DNA of 51,665 nucleotides from an uncultured Prevotella sp. (lineage in GTDB: Bacteria > Bacteroidota > Bacteroidia > Bacteroidales > Bacteroidaceae), in the NCBI GenBank assembly GCA_900322175.1, contig ONYZ01000011.1, forward strand, positions 1 to 51,665, given 5' to 3'. The notes below the pieces were generated by a model that ran no database searches, was not told where the DNA came from, and was given only the letters and a program-made list of their open reading frames with translations. Shown piece by piece: positions 17,897 to 27,014 of the stretch. The position numbers were made by a program, and so were the translations under genes. The number at the start of each line of letters is the position of its first letter. Within the stretch, counting starts at the first letter, position 1.

Positions 17897-19723
17897 ATGA
17901 AAGAGTTTCTAAACGTTCTGAGGCGGTTTGTACCTCCTTATAAAAAGTATCTTGTGCTGTCGATAATATTCAATATACTGTCGGCGGTACTTAATATATT
18001 CTCGTTTGCAGCATTGATACCTATCTTGCAGATACTGTTCCAGACGGGTGATGCTGAGGCTGCCACCAGCGTAATGGCATGGGACTGGGAAAACATTCAG
18101 GCTGTACTTATGAATAACCTTAACTACTACGTTACCCAACTCATTGCCGAATTCGGACAGACCACAACACTGCTCCTGATTGGCATCTTCTTGGCTGTTA
18201 CCACTGCACTCAAGACAGCCGCCTACTTCCTTTCATCAGCAACCATCGTACCCATTCGAACAGGTGTAGTACGCGACATCCGCAACCAACTCTACCGGAA
18301 GATCAACGCCCTACCTCTCGGATTTTTCAGCGAGGAGCGCAAGGGCGACATCATAGCCCGCATGAGTGGCGATGTGCAGGAGGTTGAGTCGAGCATTATG
18401 TCTAGTCTCGACATGCTTTTCAAGAATCCTATCCTCATCGTCGTGTATTTCTCTACGCTACTGTTTGTTTCGTGGCAACTCACTCTATTTACCATTGTAT
18501 TTGTCCCCATCTTCGGATGGTTTATGGGTATGGTAGGTCGCAAACTTAAGCAGAAAAGCATCAAGGCTCAGGCCTTATGGAGCGACACTATGAGTCAGGT
18601 AGAGGAGACATTGGGTGGACTGCGCATCATCAAAGCCTTCTGCGCCGAGGAGAAGATGAATGCCCGTTTTGACAACATCAATACCGCATATCGAAACGAC
18701 ATCATGCGAGTAAACATCCGCCAAGCATCAGCACACCCCATGAGCGAGTTTCTAGGTACAGTGATGATTATCATCGTTTTATGGTTCGGAGGTATACTGG
18801 TACTCAACAACCAGACTATCACAGGTCCCACCTTTATATATTATATGGTGATTCTCTATTCTATTATCCAGCCCCTCAAAGAGTTCTCAAAGGCCGGATA
18901 CAACATTCCTAAGGGATTGGCTTCGATGGAACGTATCGACAAGATTCTCAAGGCCGAGAATACCATCCACGAGATGGCACAGCCTAAGCATATTTCTTCT
19001 TTCGAACATCAGATAGAGTTCCGCCATGTATCATTCAGGTACGCTGAACAGTGGATACTTAAGGATATCAATCTCGTTATCCCAAAGGGCAAGACCATTG
19101 CACTTGTTGGTCAGAGCGGTAGCGGTAAGTCCACCATGGTCGACCTAATCCCCCGCTACTACGATGTACAAGAAGGCGAGGTTCTCATTGACGGCATCAA
19201 TGTAAAAGACCTTGGCATACATGACCTGCGCCAACTCATTGGCAACGTCAATCAGGAGGCCATTCTCTTCAACGACTCTTTCCGAAACAACATCTCGTTC
19301 GGTGTTGAGAATGCCACACAACAACAGATTGAGGAGGCGGCAAAGATTGCCAATGCCTATGATTTCATCACAGCATCCGAACAGGGTTTCGACACCAACA
19401 TCGGCGACCGCGGAGGTCGACTCTCAGGTGGTCAGCGTCAACGTGTATCTATCGCACGTGCTATCCTTAAGAACCCACCGATTCTGATTCTCGACGAGGC
19501 TACATCGGCACTTGACACAGAGAGTGAACGACTGGTACAGGATGCACTGGAGCGACTGATGAAGACACGTACTACCGTAGCCATTGCCCACCGCCTGTCA
19601 ACCATCAAGAATGCCGATGAGATATGCGTTCTTCACGATGGAAAGATTGTTGAGCGCGGCACACATGATGAACTTCTGAATATTGACGGATATTATAAGA
19701 AGCTACATGAAATGCAGAGCTAA
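17897..19723 (+). CDS. MsbA-like ABC exporter (fused permease and ATPase)
   Basis: A 608-residue half-transporter with six N-terminal membrane helices and a C-terminal ATPase. Walker A GQSGSGKST is at residues 405-413, the ABC signature LSGGQ at 509-513, Walker B ILILDEATSALD near 527-538, and the H-loop in AIAHRLS. Such homodimers flip lipids, lipid A-core or other hydrophobic molecules across the inner membrane. The neighbouring LTA-synthase-like genes, which overlap it, make a lipid or glycolipid substrate plausible; this is inference. The gene starts at ATG 17897, 18 bp after miaB. Confidence 0.9.
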   Translation: MKEFLNVLRRFVPPYKKYLVLSIIFNILSAVLNIFSFAALIPILQILFQTGDAEAATSVMAWDWENIQAVLMNNLNYYVTQLIAEFGQTTTLLLIGIFLAVTTALKTAAYFLSSATIVPIRTGVVRDIRNQLYRKINALPLGFFSEERKGDIIARMSGDVQEVESSIMSSLDMLFKNPILIVVYFSTLLFVSWQLTLFTIVFVPIFGWFMGMVGRKLKQKSIKAQALWSDTMSQVEETLGGLRIIKAFCAEEKMNARFDNINTAYRNDIMRVNIRQASAHPMSEFLGTVMIIIVLWFGGILVLNNQTITGPTFIYYMVILYSIIQPLKEFSKAGYNIPKGLASMERIDKILKAENTIHEMAQPKHISSFEHQIEFRHVSFRYAEQWILKDINLVIPKGKTIALVGQSGSGKSTMVDLIPRYYDVQEGEVLIDGINVKDLGIHDLRQLIGNVNQEAILFNDSFRNNISFGVENATQQQIEEAAKIANAYDFITASEQGFDTNIGDRGGRLSGGQRQRVSIARAILKNPPILILDEATSALDTESERLVQDALERLMKTRTTVAIAHRLSTIKNADEICVLHDGKIVERGTHDELLNIDGYYKKLHEMQS

Positions 19724-21509
19724 TTTTCTACTGAAGACCTATCTATGGACGGTTCTAGTGTTCGTCTTGGCAAAGGTGGCATTTATGCTCTTTTGTCGTG
19801 AAGGACATGAGTTTGCTTTTAGCGACATGTGGCAGGTTGTATGGCACGGGCTATCACTCGACCTCTCAACTGCACTCTATTTTCTCATTGTACCGTTTCT
19901 TCTATCCGTTGTCAATATATGGTATTGGGCCAATTGGCTCACACACTTGCTTCGCGGATACTATATAATTATATCACTAGTGTTCGCGCTAGCCTTTGTG
20001 GCTGACACTAGCCTTTATCCATTCTGGCAGTTCAAACTCGATTCATCATGCCTGCAGTATCTAGAAACTCCGACAGAAGCCATGGCTAGTGTTACAGCCG
20101 TCTATATCATAATTCGTTTTTTGGCTTTTACCGTCGTCAGCATTGTGATATTTGGCGGATACCGCAATATTTTTCTTCAGAAAAATCCGAGTTCAACAAA
20201 GCTAAAAGTCTTATCACTGTCGCTCCACCTCATCGCCATTCCACTTATCGTGATTGGCATACGTGGCGGCCTTGATGAGTCTACCACCAATATTGGCCAG
20301 GTTTACTATTCACAAAATCAGTTCCTAAATCACTCAGCCGTTAACCCGCTGTTCAGTTTCTTTGACTCTTTAGACAAGTCGGGCAATGAAATAATCGACT
20401 ATGATTTTTATCCTGACGACACCTGCCAGCAGCTGATGTCAGAATACTATACCACCACCTCTATTGATACTGACACGCTCCTGACAACCACACGTCCTGA
20501 TGTCATCATAATACTGATGGAGAGTGCTGGCGAAGTATTTGCCAATGGTATGCCTCGTTTGCAACAGCTCAAGCAGGAGGGTGTCTGTTTCACCAACTGT
20601 TTTGCCAACTCGTGGCGCACTGATCGTGGTACCGTATGCACCTATAGCGGCTACCCCTCCTTTCCTACCTCGTCTGTCATGAAGATGCCAAGCAAGTCAC
20701 GTGCCCTCCCTGGCATTGCCGCTTCACTACAGAATGTTGGCTACGAGACTACCTATATCTATGGTGGCGACATCAACTTTACCAATATGCGCAGCTATCT
20801 GATAGCAACAGGCTTCAGTAAGCTCATTTGGAAAAACGATTATAATGACGAAGAACGCAACTCTGCTGAATGGGGAGTTAGAGACGATATCACCTTCGAC
20901 ACCCTGTTGTCGCTCATCAAGCAGCCCTCCGACAATCCCCGTTTCATCGGTTATTCTACACTCAGCAGTCATGAGCCATGGGATGTGCCTCTCAAGAAAT
21001 ACGATGACGAGATACTTAATGCGTTCTATTATCTCGACCATTGTATAGGCAAATTCATCGACCAAATCAAACAGTCGCCCCAGTGGAAGAACACCCTGAT
21101 CATCCTGTTGCCTGACCATAGCTACGACTATGCAGGCGCCAATCAAACACAACCCGATCGAAACCGCATTCCGATGGTCTGGACTGGTGGCGCCATCAAG
21201 AGACCAAGACAGATTACTACGCTCTGCAACCAAACCGACCTGGCAGCCACTCTGTTGGCACAGCTTGGTCTGTCGCACGACATGTTCCGCTGGAGCCGCG
21301 ACGTGCTCAGTAGTTCCTACCAGCACCCATTAGCTATGCACACATATCGAAACGGATTCTCAGTAACAGACCCAACTGGTTTCATGGCTTACGACTTCGA
21401 TGCAAACAAAATGGTAGCCGATAAAAGTACAGACAGCAAACGCCTGGAGCGTATTGGCAAGGCTATCCTACAGGCCACAACCAAAGACTTAAAGGAATTA
21501 GGAAAATGA
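19707..21509 (+). CDS. LTA synthase family phosphotransferase (first copy)
   Basis: An inner-membrane enzyme of the LTA synthase/sulfatase superfamily, with about five N-terminal membrane helices and an extracytoplasmic alkaline-phosphatase-fold domain. Metal-site segments are MESAGEVF, the nucleophile loop WRTDRGTVCTYSGYPS with a candidate Thr, YSTLSSHEPWDVP and LLPDHSYDY. An in-frame TTG at 19683 lies inside the ABC gene; the ATG at 19707 (MKCRANFLLKTYLW) is preferred and still overlaps the exporter by 17 bp. It probably transfers a phosphoglycerol or phosphoethanolamine head group to lipid or glycan. The substrate is unknown. Confidence 0.85.
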   Translation: MKCRANFLLKTYLWTVLVFVLAKVAFMLFCREGHEFAFSDMWQVVWHGLSLDLSTALYFLIVPFLLSVVNIWYWANWLTHLLRGYYIIISLVFALAFVADTSLYPFWQFKLDSSCLQYLETPTEAMASVTAVYIIIRFLAFTVVSIVIFGGYRNIFLQKNPSSTKLKVLSLSLHLIAIPLIVIGIRGGLDESTTNIGQVYYSQNQFLNHSAVNPLFSFFDSLDKSGNEIIDYDFYPDDTCQQLMSEYYTTTSIDTDTLLTTTRPDVIIILMESAGEVFANGMPRLQQLKQEGVCFTNCFANSWRTDRGTVCTYSGYPSFPTSSVMKMPSKSRALPGIAASLQNVGYETTYIYGGDINFTNMRSYLIATGFSKLIWKNDYNDEERNSAEWGVRDDITFDTLLSLIKQPSDNPRFIGYSTLSSHEPWDVPLKKYDDEILNAFYYLDHCIGKFIDQIKQSPQWKNTLIILLPDHSYDYAGANQTQPDRNRIPMVWTGGAIKRPRQITTLCNQTDLAATLLAQLGLSHDMFRWSRDVLSSSYQHPLAMHTYRNGFSVTDPTGFMAYDFDANKMVADKSTDSKRLERIGKAILQATTKDLKELGK

Positions 21510-23461
21510 AACATATCAAACTGCCTAGTCTGCTCATGCCCTTATACGCTACACTACGCAATCTGTTGGTAGTGTATGTGGTGTATTTTATAGCTCGCAT
21601 CGTCTACCTGCTAGTCAATTACAGCTATTTAGTCCAGGGACTGACGTTCAGTCACCTGATGGAGATGCTGGGCGGTGGCTTGGTGTTCGACACCTCGGCC
21701 ATACTCGTCACCAATATCCCCTACATCGTCTTGATGCTGTTCCCTTGGCATGGCAAGGAAAATCATACCTACCATAGTGTCTGTCGTGCGGTCTATCTGG
21801 TCATCAATGGTATCGCGCTGGCCATGAACCTATGCGACAGCGTTTATTTCAAGTACACAATGCGTCGTACCACCAGCACAGTATTCAGCGAGTTCTCTAA
21901 CGAGGGCAACCTAGGTTCCATCTTCATGACAGAGACCCTGCATCACTTCTATCTGGTGCTACTCTTTGTACTCATCATCTGGGCCATGTTTAAGCTCTAT
22001 TGCCAAACGGGGCTGCACAAACAACAACTCCGTTGGCTCACCTACGACGCCAGCACCCTGCTGTCGCTGGCAGCTTTTGCTCCCTTTGTGGTAGCAGGCA
22101 TCCGTGGTGGTTTTTCTACAGCAGTGCGCCCTATCGCCATCTCTAATGCCAACCAGTACGCCAATCGTCCAGTCGAAGCCGCCCTTGTACTCAACACCCC
22201 ATTCTCAATATATCGCACCATTGACATGGCCACCTTTGTGGTGCCCGATTACTATGCTGATGCACAAGAGTTGGCACAAGTCTACACCCCTATACACACG
22301 CCTACAGATAGTGTACCCATGCAGAAAAAGAATGTGGTAATATTAATTGTCGAGAGCTTTGGTAGCGAGTATATTGGCGCATTGAATAATAATTTAGAGA
22401 ATGGACGCTACAAGGGTTATACACCCTGTATCGACTCGATTATTCGTCAGAGCATCACCTTCAGTCATTCGTACTGCAATGGTCGAAAGAGTATCGATGG
22501 CATGCCCAGCGTACTGTCAAGTATCCCTATGTTTGTCGAGCCTTTCTTCCTCACCCCTGCATCGGTGAATCACGTCAGCGGCATTGCCCGCCTATTGGCC
22601 GACGAAGGCTACCAGACGGCATTCTTCCATGGTGCCCAGCGTGGTTCTATGGGATTCCAGGCATTCTCGCGCGCCACAGGATTCAAGGATTACTATGGCC
22701 GTGAGGACTACGATTCCGACAAGCGTTTTGGTGGCGATGCCGATTTCGATGGTATGTGGGCTATCTGGGACGAACCCTTTCTGCAGTACTACTCCACAAA
22801 GATGTCGGAGATGAAGGAGCCCTTCATGACAGCCGTCTTCACTGCCAGCAGCCACCACCCCTATGCCATCCCTGAGAAATACAAGGATACCTATCCAGAA
22901 GAGGGCCTCATCATCCACAAATGCATCCGCTATACTGATATGGCACTGGGAAAGTTCTTCGCAACTGCCCGTCGTCAGCCATGGTTCAAAAACACCATTT
23001 TTGTGCTCACTAGCGACCATACCAACCTGTCTGACCACGCTTACTATCAGACCGACTTAGGAGGTTTCTGCTCGCCCATCGTCATCTATGAGCCAGGGCG
23101 TACGGATATCCAACCAGAAATACAGGACAAGATAGCCCAGCAGATCGACATTCTGCCCACCGTCATGGGTATGCTTCACTATCCAAAGCCCTACTTTGGA
23201 TTTGGTATCGACCTACTGAACACCCCTGCCGAGGACACCTGGGCCGTGAACTATCTTAATGGCATATACCAGTACGTAAAACATGGTCATGTATTGCAAT
23301 TCGATGGTCAGCATACACGTGCCATCTATTCTTTGCAGGATTCGCTGATGCGTTACAATCTTAAAGACAAGGTGCCCCAACAGCCTCAGATGGAACGCGA
23401 GTTGAAAGCCATTATCCAGCAGTATATGGAACGTATGACGCAAGATCGCCTGCAGCCATAG
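21506..23461 (+). CDS. LTA synthase family phosphotransferase (second copy)
   Basis: A second, diverged member of the same family, 651 residues, overlapping the first by four bases (ATGA). It has five N-terminal membrane helices and the extracytoplasmic sulfatase-like domain. Key segments are LIVESFGSEYIG, the nucleophile loop CNGRKSIDGMPSVLSSIP (candidate Ser/Thr), FTASSHHPYAIP and VLTSDHTNLSDH. Bacteroidota have no classical lipoteichoic acid, so a head-group transfer to LPS, capsule or phospholipid is more likely than LTA synthesis. It ends three bases before the convergent fucosyltransferase gene. Confidence 0.88.
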   Translation: MKHIKLPSLLMPLYATLRNLLVVYVVYFIARIVYLLVNYSYLVQGLTFSHLMEMLGGGLVFDTSAILVTNIPYIVLMLFPWHGKENHTYHSVCRAVYLVINGIALAMNLCDSVYFKYTMRRTTSTVFSEFSNEGNLGSIFMTETLHHFYLVLLFVLIIWAMFKLYCQTGLHKQQLRWLTYDASTLLSLAAFAPFVVAGIRGGFSTAVRPIAISNANQYANRPVEAALVLNTPFSIYRTIDMATFVVPDYYADAQELAQVYTPIHTPTDSVPMQKKNVVILIVESFGSEYIGALNNNLENGRYKGYTPCIDSIIRQSITFSHSYCNGRKSIDGMPSVLSSIPMFVEPFFLTPASVNHVSGIARLLADEGYQTAFFHGAQRGSMGFQAFSRATGFKDYYGREDYDSDKRFGGDADFDGMWAIWDEPFLQYYSTKMSEMKEPFMTAVFTASSHHPYAIPEKYKDTYPEEGLIIHKCIRYTDMALGKFFATARRQPWFKNTIFVLTSDHTNLSDHAYYQTDLGGFCSPIVIYEPGRTDIQPEIQDKIAQQIDILPTVMGMLHYPKPYFGFGIDLLNTPAEDTWAVNYLNGIYQYVKHGHVLQFDGQHTRAIYSLQDSLMRYNLKDKVPQQPQMERELKAIIQQYMERMTQDRLQP

Positions 23462-23464
23462 TAT

Positions 23465-24268
23465 TCAATAAATATGCTTGAATAGGTAGTCGAACCTTTT
23501 AAACGAATCTTCTGTCAGTTCTTGCCTGGGTTCTTCTATCCAATAGAGGGGCAAGTCACGATACATCGATGCTACCAGCGTAAACGTACTGGGGGCTCCT
23601 ATCAGGTAGTGACAATGCGACAGCAGGCACAAGTCTTCACCGGGATTTCCATCAGGGAACACTACCTGGCAATTACTTAACTGCTCACGATAATAGTCTC
23701 GATTCAACTTGGGATCGTTTCCACAGATATACACCGTTATCTGATCATCGGGATGCAACTTTACAAAGTTTCTAATCACCTGCACATACTGCTCATCCGA
23801 ATAGAAGAATCGTCCACCATAAAAACGGTCATAGTCACCTCGACGGATATGGACACCCAGTCGGATACCATCGCCCATCAACGGCTTCACTTGCTGCTCC
23901 ACAGCATCGTTAAAAGCAAACAAATTGATAATCTCCTGCTTGTATTTCAGAAAGGCATCATACCAACGTGCCTCCCAACCTGTCACCATCAACAGTTTGC
24001 GTGTCAACATCTGCTGCTCATGGTTCGTATAGTCGCCATCCTTGTCATCGAAATGCAAGATAGGTATCAATCCCCATTTGGCAGCATACTTTGCAAAGAC
24101 ATACGTCAGAAAATTATGATGTGGTGTCTGACAGATACGGAAATACGGATACTTATAGGCAAAACGCATCGACATGGTTTTCCTTCCATTCTCCCTACCC
24201 CATGCATAGAAATGTCCATACTGTAGGATATTATTGGCCATACGGCCTTTATCGTGAACAAAAATCAT
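23465..24268 (-). CDS. GT11 family (alpha-1,2-fucosyltransferase-like) glycosyltransferase
   Basis: A 267-residue GT-B glycosyltransferase of family GT11. It has the N-terminal donor-side segment GRMANNILQYGHFYAWG, the diagnostic HIRRGDYDRFYGGRFFYSD and a C-terminal motif HYLIGAPSTFTLVASMY where typical members read NSTFSWW. GT11 enzymes usually transfer fucose from GDP-fucose to galactose, making H-antigen-like caps on surface glycans. The altered last motif leaves room for a different sugar. The start ATG overlaps the stop of the upstream acyltransferase gene (ATGA), so both come from the promoter at 25209-25216. Confidence 0.85.
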   Translation of the reverse strand: MIFVHDKGRMANNILQYGHFYAWGRENGRKTMSMRFAYKYPYFRICQTPHHNFLTYVFAKYAAKWGLIPILHFDDKDGDYTNHEQQMLTRKLLMVTGWEARWYDAFLKYKQEIINLFAFNDAVEQQVKPLMGDGIRLGVHIRRGDYDRFYGGRFFYSDEQYVQVIRNFVKLHPDDQITVYICGNDPKLNRDYYREQLSNCQVVFPDGNPGEDLCLLSHCHYLIGAPSTFTLVASMYRDLPLYWIEEPRQELTEDSFKRFDYLFKHIY

Positions 24269-25203
24269 GCTTGCACGTCTTCTTTTGGAAACACTTTACC
24301 ATCAATAACCTGAAAACGCCTGTCGAACTCTTCACGAGTTCTCTTCCATCTGTTATGACTCCACAGCCACAACTCCGGCTGGCGATGAATATTCTCTTCC
24401 AACATCTTGAAGTAAATGTCGGTCAACTCAAATTCTTTCAGTTTCTGTACTTCGCGAGTTATCAATTTAAACTCGGCTTCATAATATCCACGACGCGGAC
24501 ACTTAATATCCAAGAAAAATGCTGCTTGATTGTTTTTTCTGGCAATACGCTCAGCACCAGTCATCACTGGTGTATCATGATTCATAAAGTTACACCAATG
24601 GTGAATATTATTCCAATGAGGAACCTGGTCTCCAAGATAGCCTATTATCGTTGGCTGATTCTTCTTTTTATATTCTATGGTCTTTCTAAGAATATCAGTC
24701 AGGGCAATGCACTCAGCGCCCCATTTCTGCCTCTGGTTCAGCAGAAGGAGATCAAACTCTGGATTCTCCAAAGCATGATACAATTGACCGAAATGAACTT
24801 TTTCCGACATCCATAGGGGCAGAGACGTTACCCACTCCCAATTGAAAGTATGTCCCAGATATACAGCACACGACTGGCCCTCTTCTATACATTTCTCAGC
24901 GACTTCTACACCTTTAAAGACCATGCGTTCTTTTATCTGCCGATTGCTCATCGTCATCGCCTTTACAGTTTCCACAAAGTAGTCGCACAACTTATGATAG
25001 AACTTTCGCTCTATATCATCCAATTCATCCTTACTCTTCTCAGGAAATGAATCTGCCAGGTGTTTTTGTACTAAACGACGTCTATATCCTATAACTTTGA
25101 ACATCAGGAAATACATAACATCAGATATGGCATAGTGCACTTTCAGTGGCAGCAAAGAAAAGGAATACCAAACAATATATAATATATAATACTTTATTTT
25201 CAC
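24265..25203 (-). CDS. Lipid A biosynthesis acyltransferase (LpxL/HtrB family)
   Basis: A membrane-associated late acyltransferase that adds a secondary fatty acid to lipid A. The catalytic HX4E motif is in LGHTFNWEW near residue 118, followed by ALENPEFDLLLLNQRQKWG and the basic segment IARKNNQAAFFLD. The open frame extends upstream to a TTG at 25272, across the promoter. I prefer the GTG at 25203, giving VKIKYYILYIVWYSFSLLPL, because family members begin a few residues before this helix and the TAATTTTG box lies just upstream. The protein is then about 312 residues, a typical length. It forms a two-gene operon with the GT11 gene. Confidence 0.88.
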   Translation of the reverse strand: MKIKYYILYIVWYSFSLLPLKVHYAISDVMYFLMFKVIGYRRRLVQKHLADSFPEKSKDELDDIERKFYHKLCDYFVETVKAMTMSNRQIKERMVFKGVEVAEKCIEEGQSCAVYLGHTFNWEWVTSLPLWMSEKVHFGQLYHALENPEFDLLLLNQRQKWGAECIALTDILRKTIEYKKKNQPTIIGYLGDQVPHWNNIHHWCNFMNHDTPVMTGAERIARKNNQAAFFLDIKCPRRGYYEAEFKLITREVQKLKEFELTDIYFKMLEENIHRQPELWLWSHNRWKRTREEFDRRFQVIDGKVFPKEDVQA

Positions 25204-25208
25204 GTTGG

Positions 25209-25216
25209 CAAAATTA
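25209..25216 (-). promoter_or_regulatory. -7 box of the lipid A acyltransferase operon
   Basis: CAAAATTA on the plus strand is TAATTTTG on the minus strand, with an upstream TTG near the -33 distance. It ends five bases before the GTG start, so the mRNA is predicted to be leaderless or nearly so. Confidence 0.55.
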
Positions 25217-25258
25217 AAAAAAAAAGACGAAACGACCAAGTAATTTAAATAAAATATG

Positions 25259-25266
25259 TATCTTTG
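25259..25266 (+). promoter_or_regulatory. -7 box of the licD-like gene
   Basis: TATCTTTG, 31 bp before the ATG at 25298. It is divergent from the acyltransferase promoter only about 45 bp away, so the two may interfere or share regulation. Confidence 0.7.
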
Positions 25267-25297
25267 CAACAAATTAAGAACAAATAAGATAAAAAGA

Positions 25298-26125
25298 ATG
25301 GCAAGTTACGACATCCGTCCACTACAATTACGTATACTAAATATACTTTTAGCTATTGATCAAGTATGTCAAGAGCATCATCTTCGTTACTATATTTGGG
25401 CAGGCACTATGTTAGGAGCAGTACGTCACAAGGGTTTCATACCATGGGATGACGATCTTGATATCGCTATGCCACGCCCGGATTACGATTTACTGATGCA
25501 ACATGCACAAGAATGGCTACCAAGTCAGTTTGAGACCATCAGTTTTGAAACTGACAAGAACTACCCGTTACCATTCGCAAAAATACAGGATGCCAGCACC
25601 ACACTTATTGAGCGTCGACACATGAAGTATCTTGGTGGCGTTTATCTAGATGTATTCCCGCTTGATGGAATGACTAGTAATCCATTGATTCAGCGTATTC
25701 ATTTTGCACGTTATTTCTATTGGAAGAAAGTGCAGTATTTCCTGTTTCGCGATCCATATCGTCATGGTCATGGTCCATCAAGTTGGATTCCACTTCTTTG
25801 TCGCAAATATTATACTCTCGAAGAGGTTCAACAGAAAATGAAGAATCTACAAACCAAGTACGACTATGATTCATCAGCTCATGTGGTCGACCACGACGAC
25901 GGTCGCAGTGGTATTATGAAGCGCACCATCCTAGGCACTCCTACCCCTATCACCTTTGAAGGGCATCGTGTTATGGGGCTTCAGTATGCCGATAAATATC
26001 TAAGCAACAAATATGGCGACTATATGACTATTCCTCCTGGTCCTAAACAGCGCCAGCACAATTTCTATCTAATGGATCTTGACAAACCCTATAAGTCCTG
26101 CAAACATCTGCTTGAACATGAATAA
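25298..26125 (+). CDS. LicD family phosphotransferase
   Basis: LicD proteins transfer phosphocholine or related phospho-alcohol groups from a CDP donor onto surface sugars. The 275-residue protein has the nucleotidyltransferase-like core YYIWAGTMLGAVRHKGFIPW followed by DDDLDIAMPRPDYD, whose acidic residues bind metal, and ends with the family's PPGPKQRQHNF segment. The frame opens upstream at 25256, inside the promoter; the ATG at 25298 (MASYDIRPLQL) is the real start. It overlaps the GT8 gene by eight bases. A LicC-like cytidylyltransferase gene lies about 1.7 kb downstream (27777-28505), a possible source of its donor. Confidence 0.9.
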   Translation: MASYDIRPLQLRILNILLAIDQVCQEHHLRYYIWAGTMLGAVRHKGFIPWDDDLDIAMPRPDYDLLMQHAQEWLPSQFETISFETDKNYPLPFAKIQDASTTLIERRHMKYLGGVYLDVFPLDGMTSNPLIQRIHFARYFYWKKVQYFLFRDPYRHGHGPSSWIPLLCRKYYTLEEVQQKMKNLQTKYDYDSSAHVVDHDDGRSGIMKRTILGTPTPITFEGHRVMGLQYADKYLSNKYGDYMTIPPGPKQRQHNFYLMDLDKPYKSCKHLLEHE

Positions 26126-27014
26126 AGCCATAACAATAGTCTGCGCCTCAAGTGACAGCTATGCGCCATATTGTGGCGTCATGCTTACGTCTCTACTCAG
26201 CAACAACCGCAATCATCAGATTGAATGTTTCATTCTTTCTGGAGATATGGGGAAGGATAATCGGCAACGCTTCTCACAATTGGCCGAAGAATTCAGTCAA
26301 AAGATTACAGTATTAGATATTGACAAGGAGATTTTTAGCAAGCTTCCTATAGGCGAACGTTTCAGCAACATTTCATATGAAGCTTATTTCCGGTTGCTAA
26401 TGCCTTCACTTCTTAGTGATCGCGATAGAGCCTTATATCTTGATTGCGACATGGTTGTCAAGGATGATTTGTCTGAACTATGGAATACAGACTTAGAAGG
26501 ATATGCAATAGCTGCTGTACAAGACACATTACGAATGAGGAAGAAATGCCTCTCCCGATTAGGTTTTGATGCTAACGATGGCTATTTTAATAGTGGCATG
26601 GGGCTGTATAACCTTCAATTCCTGCGTCAGTTTGAGTTCGAGAAGAAAGTTTGGGACTTTGTCGACAGACAATATCATCTTATCGTATATCACGACCAGG
26701 ACATTATTAATTGTGTATGCCATGGTCTGATACGTGAAGTTTCTCCAAAATGGAACATGCTTGAGAGTTTTCTTGAGAACAATCCTCCAATAGTTCCTTG
26801 GCAACGCGAGGAATTAGAAAAATGGCACAAAAGACCTTGTATTATCCATTACGCTTCACTTCGTAAACCTTGGTTTAAGGAGTGTATCCATCCCTACAAA
26901 GATGAGTTCTGGCGTTACGTTGCAATTAGTCCTTGGAATGAACTAAGACCAACATTCAAGTATCACGGATTCAAGCGTTTTACCAAATACTATCTTAAGC
27001 GATTGTTTATTTAG
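26118..27014 (+). CDS. GT8 family glycosyltransferase
   Basis: A retaining GT-A glycosyltransferase of family GT8, 298 residues from the ATG at 26118. The metal-binding DxD is D109-C110-D111 in LYLDCDMVVKDDL. The acceptor-site segment NSGMGLYNLQFLR and the C-terminal IIHYASLRKPW are also typical. GT8 members of Gram-negative bacteria usually add glucose or galactose to LPS core. The frame extends upstream to 26079 inside licD; the 26118 start gives the standard N-terminus NKAITIVCASSDSYAPYCGVM. The end overlaps the convergent KdtX-like gene by eight bases. Confidence 0.92.
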   Translation: MNKAITIVCASSDSYAPYCGVMLTSLLSNNRNHQIECFILSGDMGKDNRQRFSQLAEEFSQKITVLDIDKEIFSKLPIGERFSNISYEAYFRLLMPSLLSDRDRALYLDCDMVVKDDLSELWNTDLEGYAIAAVQDTLRMRKKCLSRLGFDANDGYFNSGMGLYNLQFLRQFEFEKKVWDFVDRQYHLIVYHDQDIINCVCHGLIREVSPKWNMLESFLENNPPIVPWQREELEKWHKRPCIIHYASLRKPWFKECIHPYKDEFWRYVAISPWNELRPTFKYHGFKRFTKYYLKRLFI

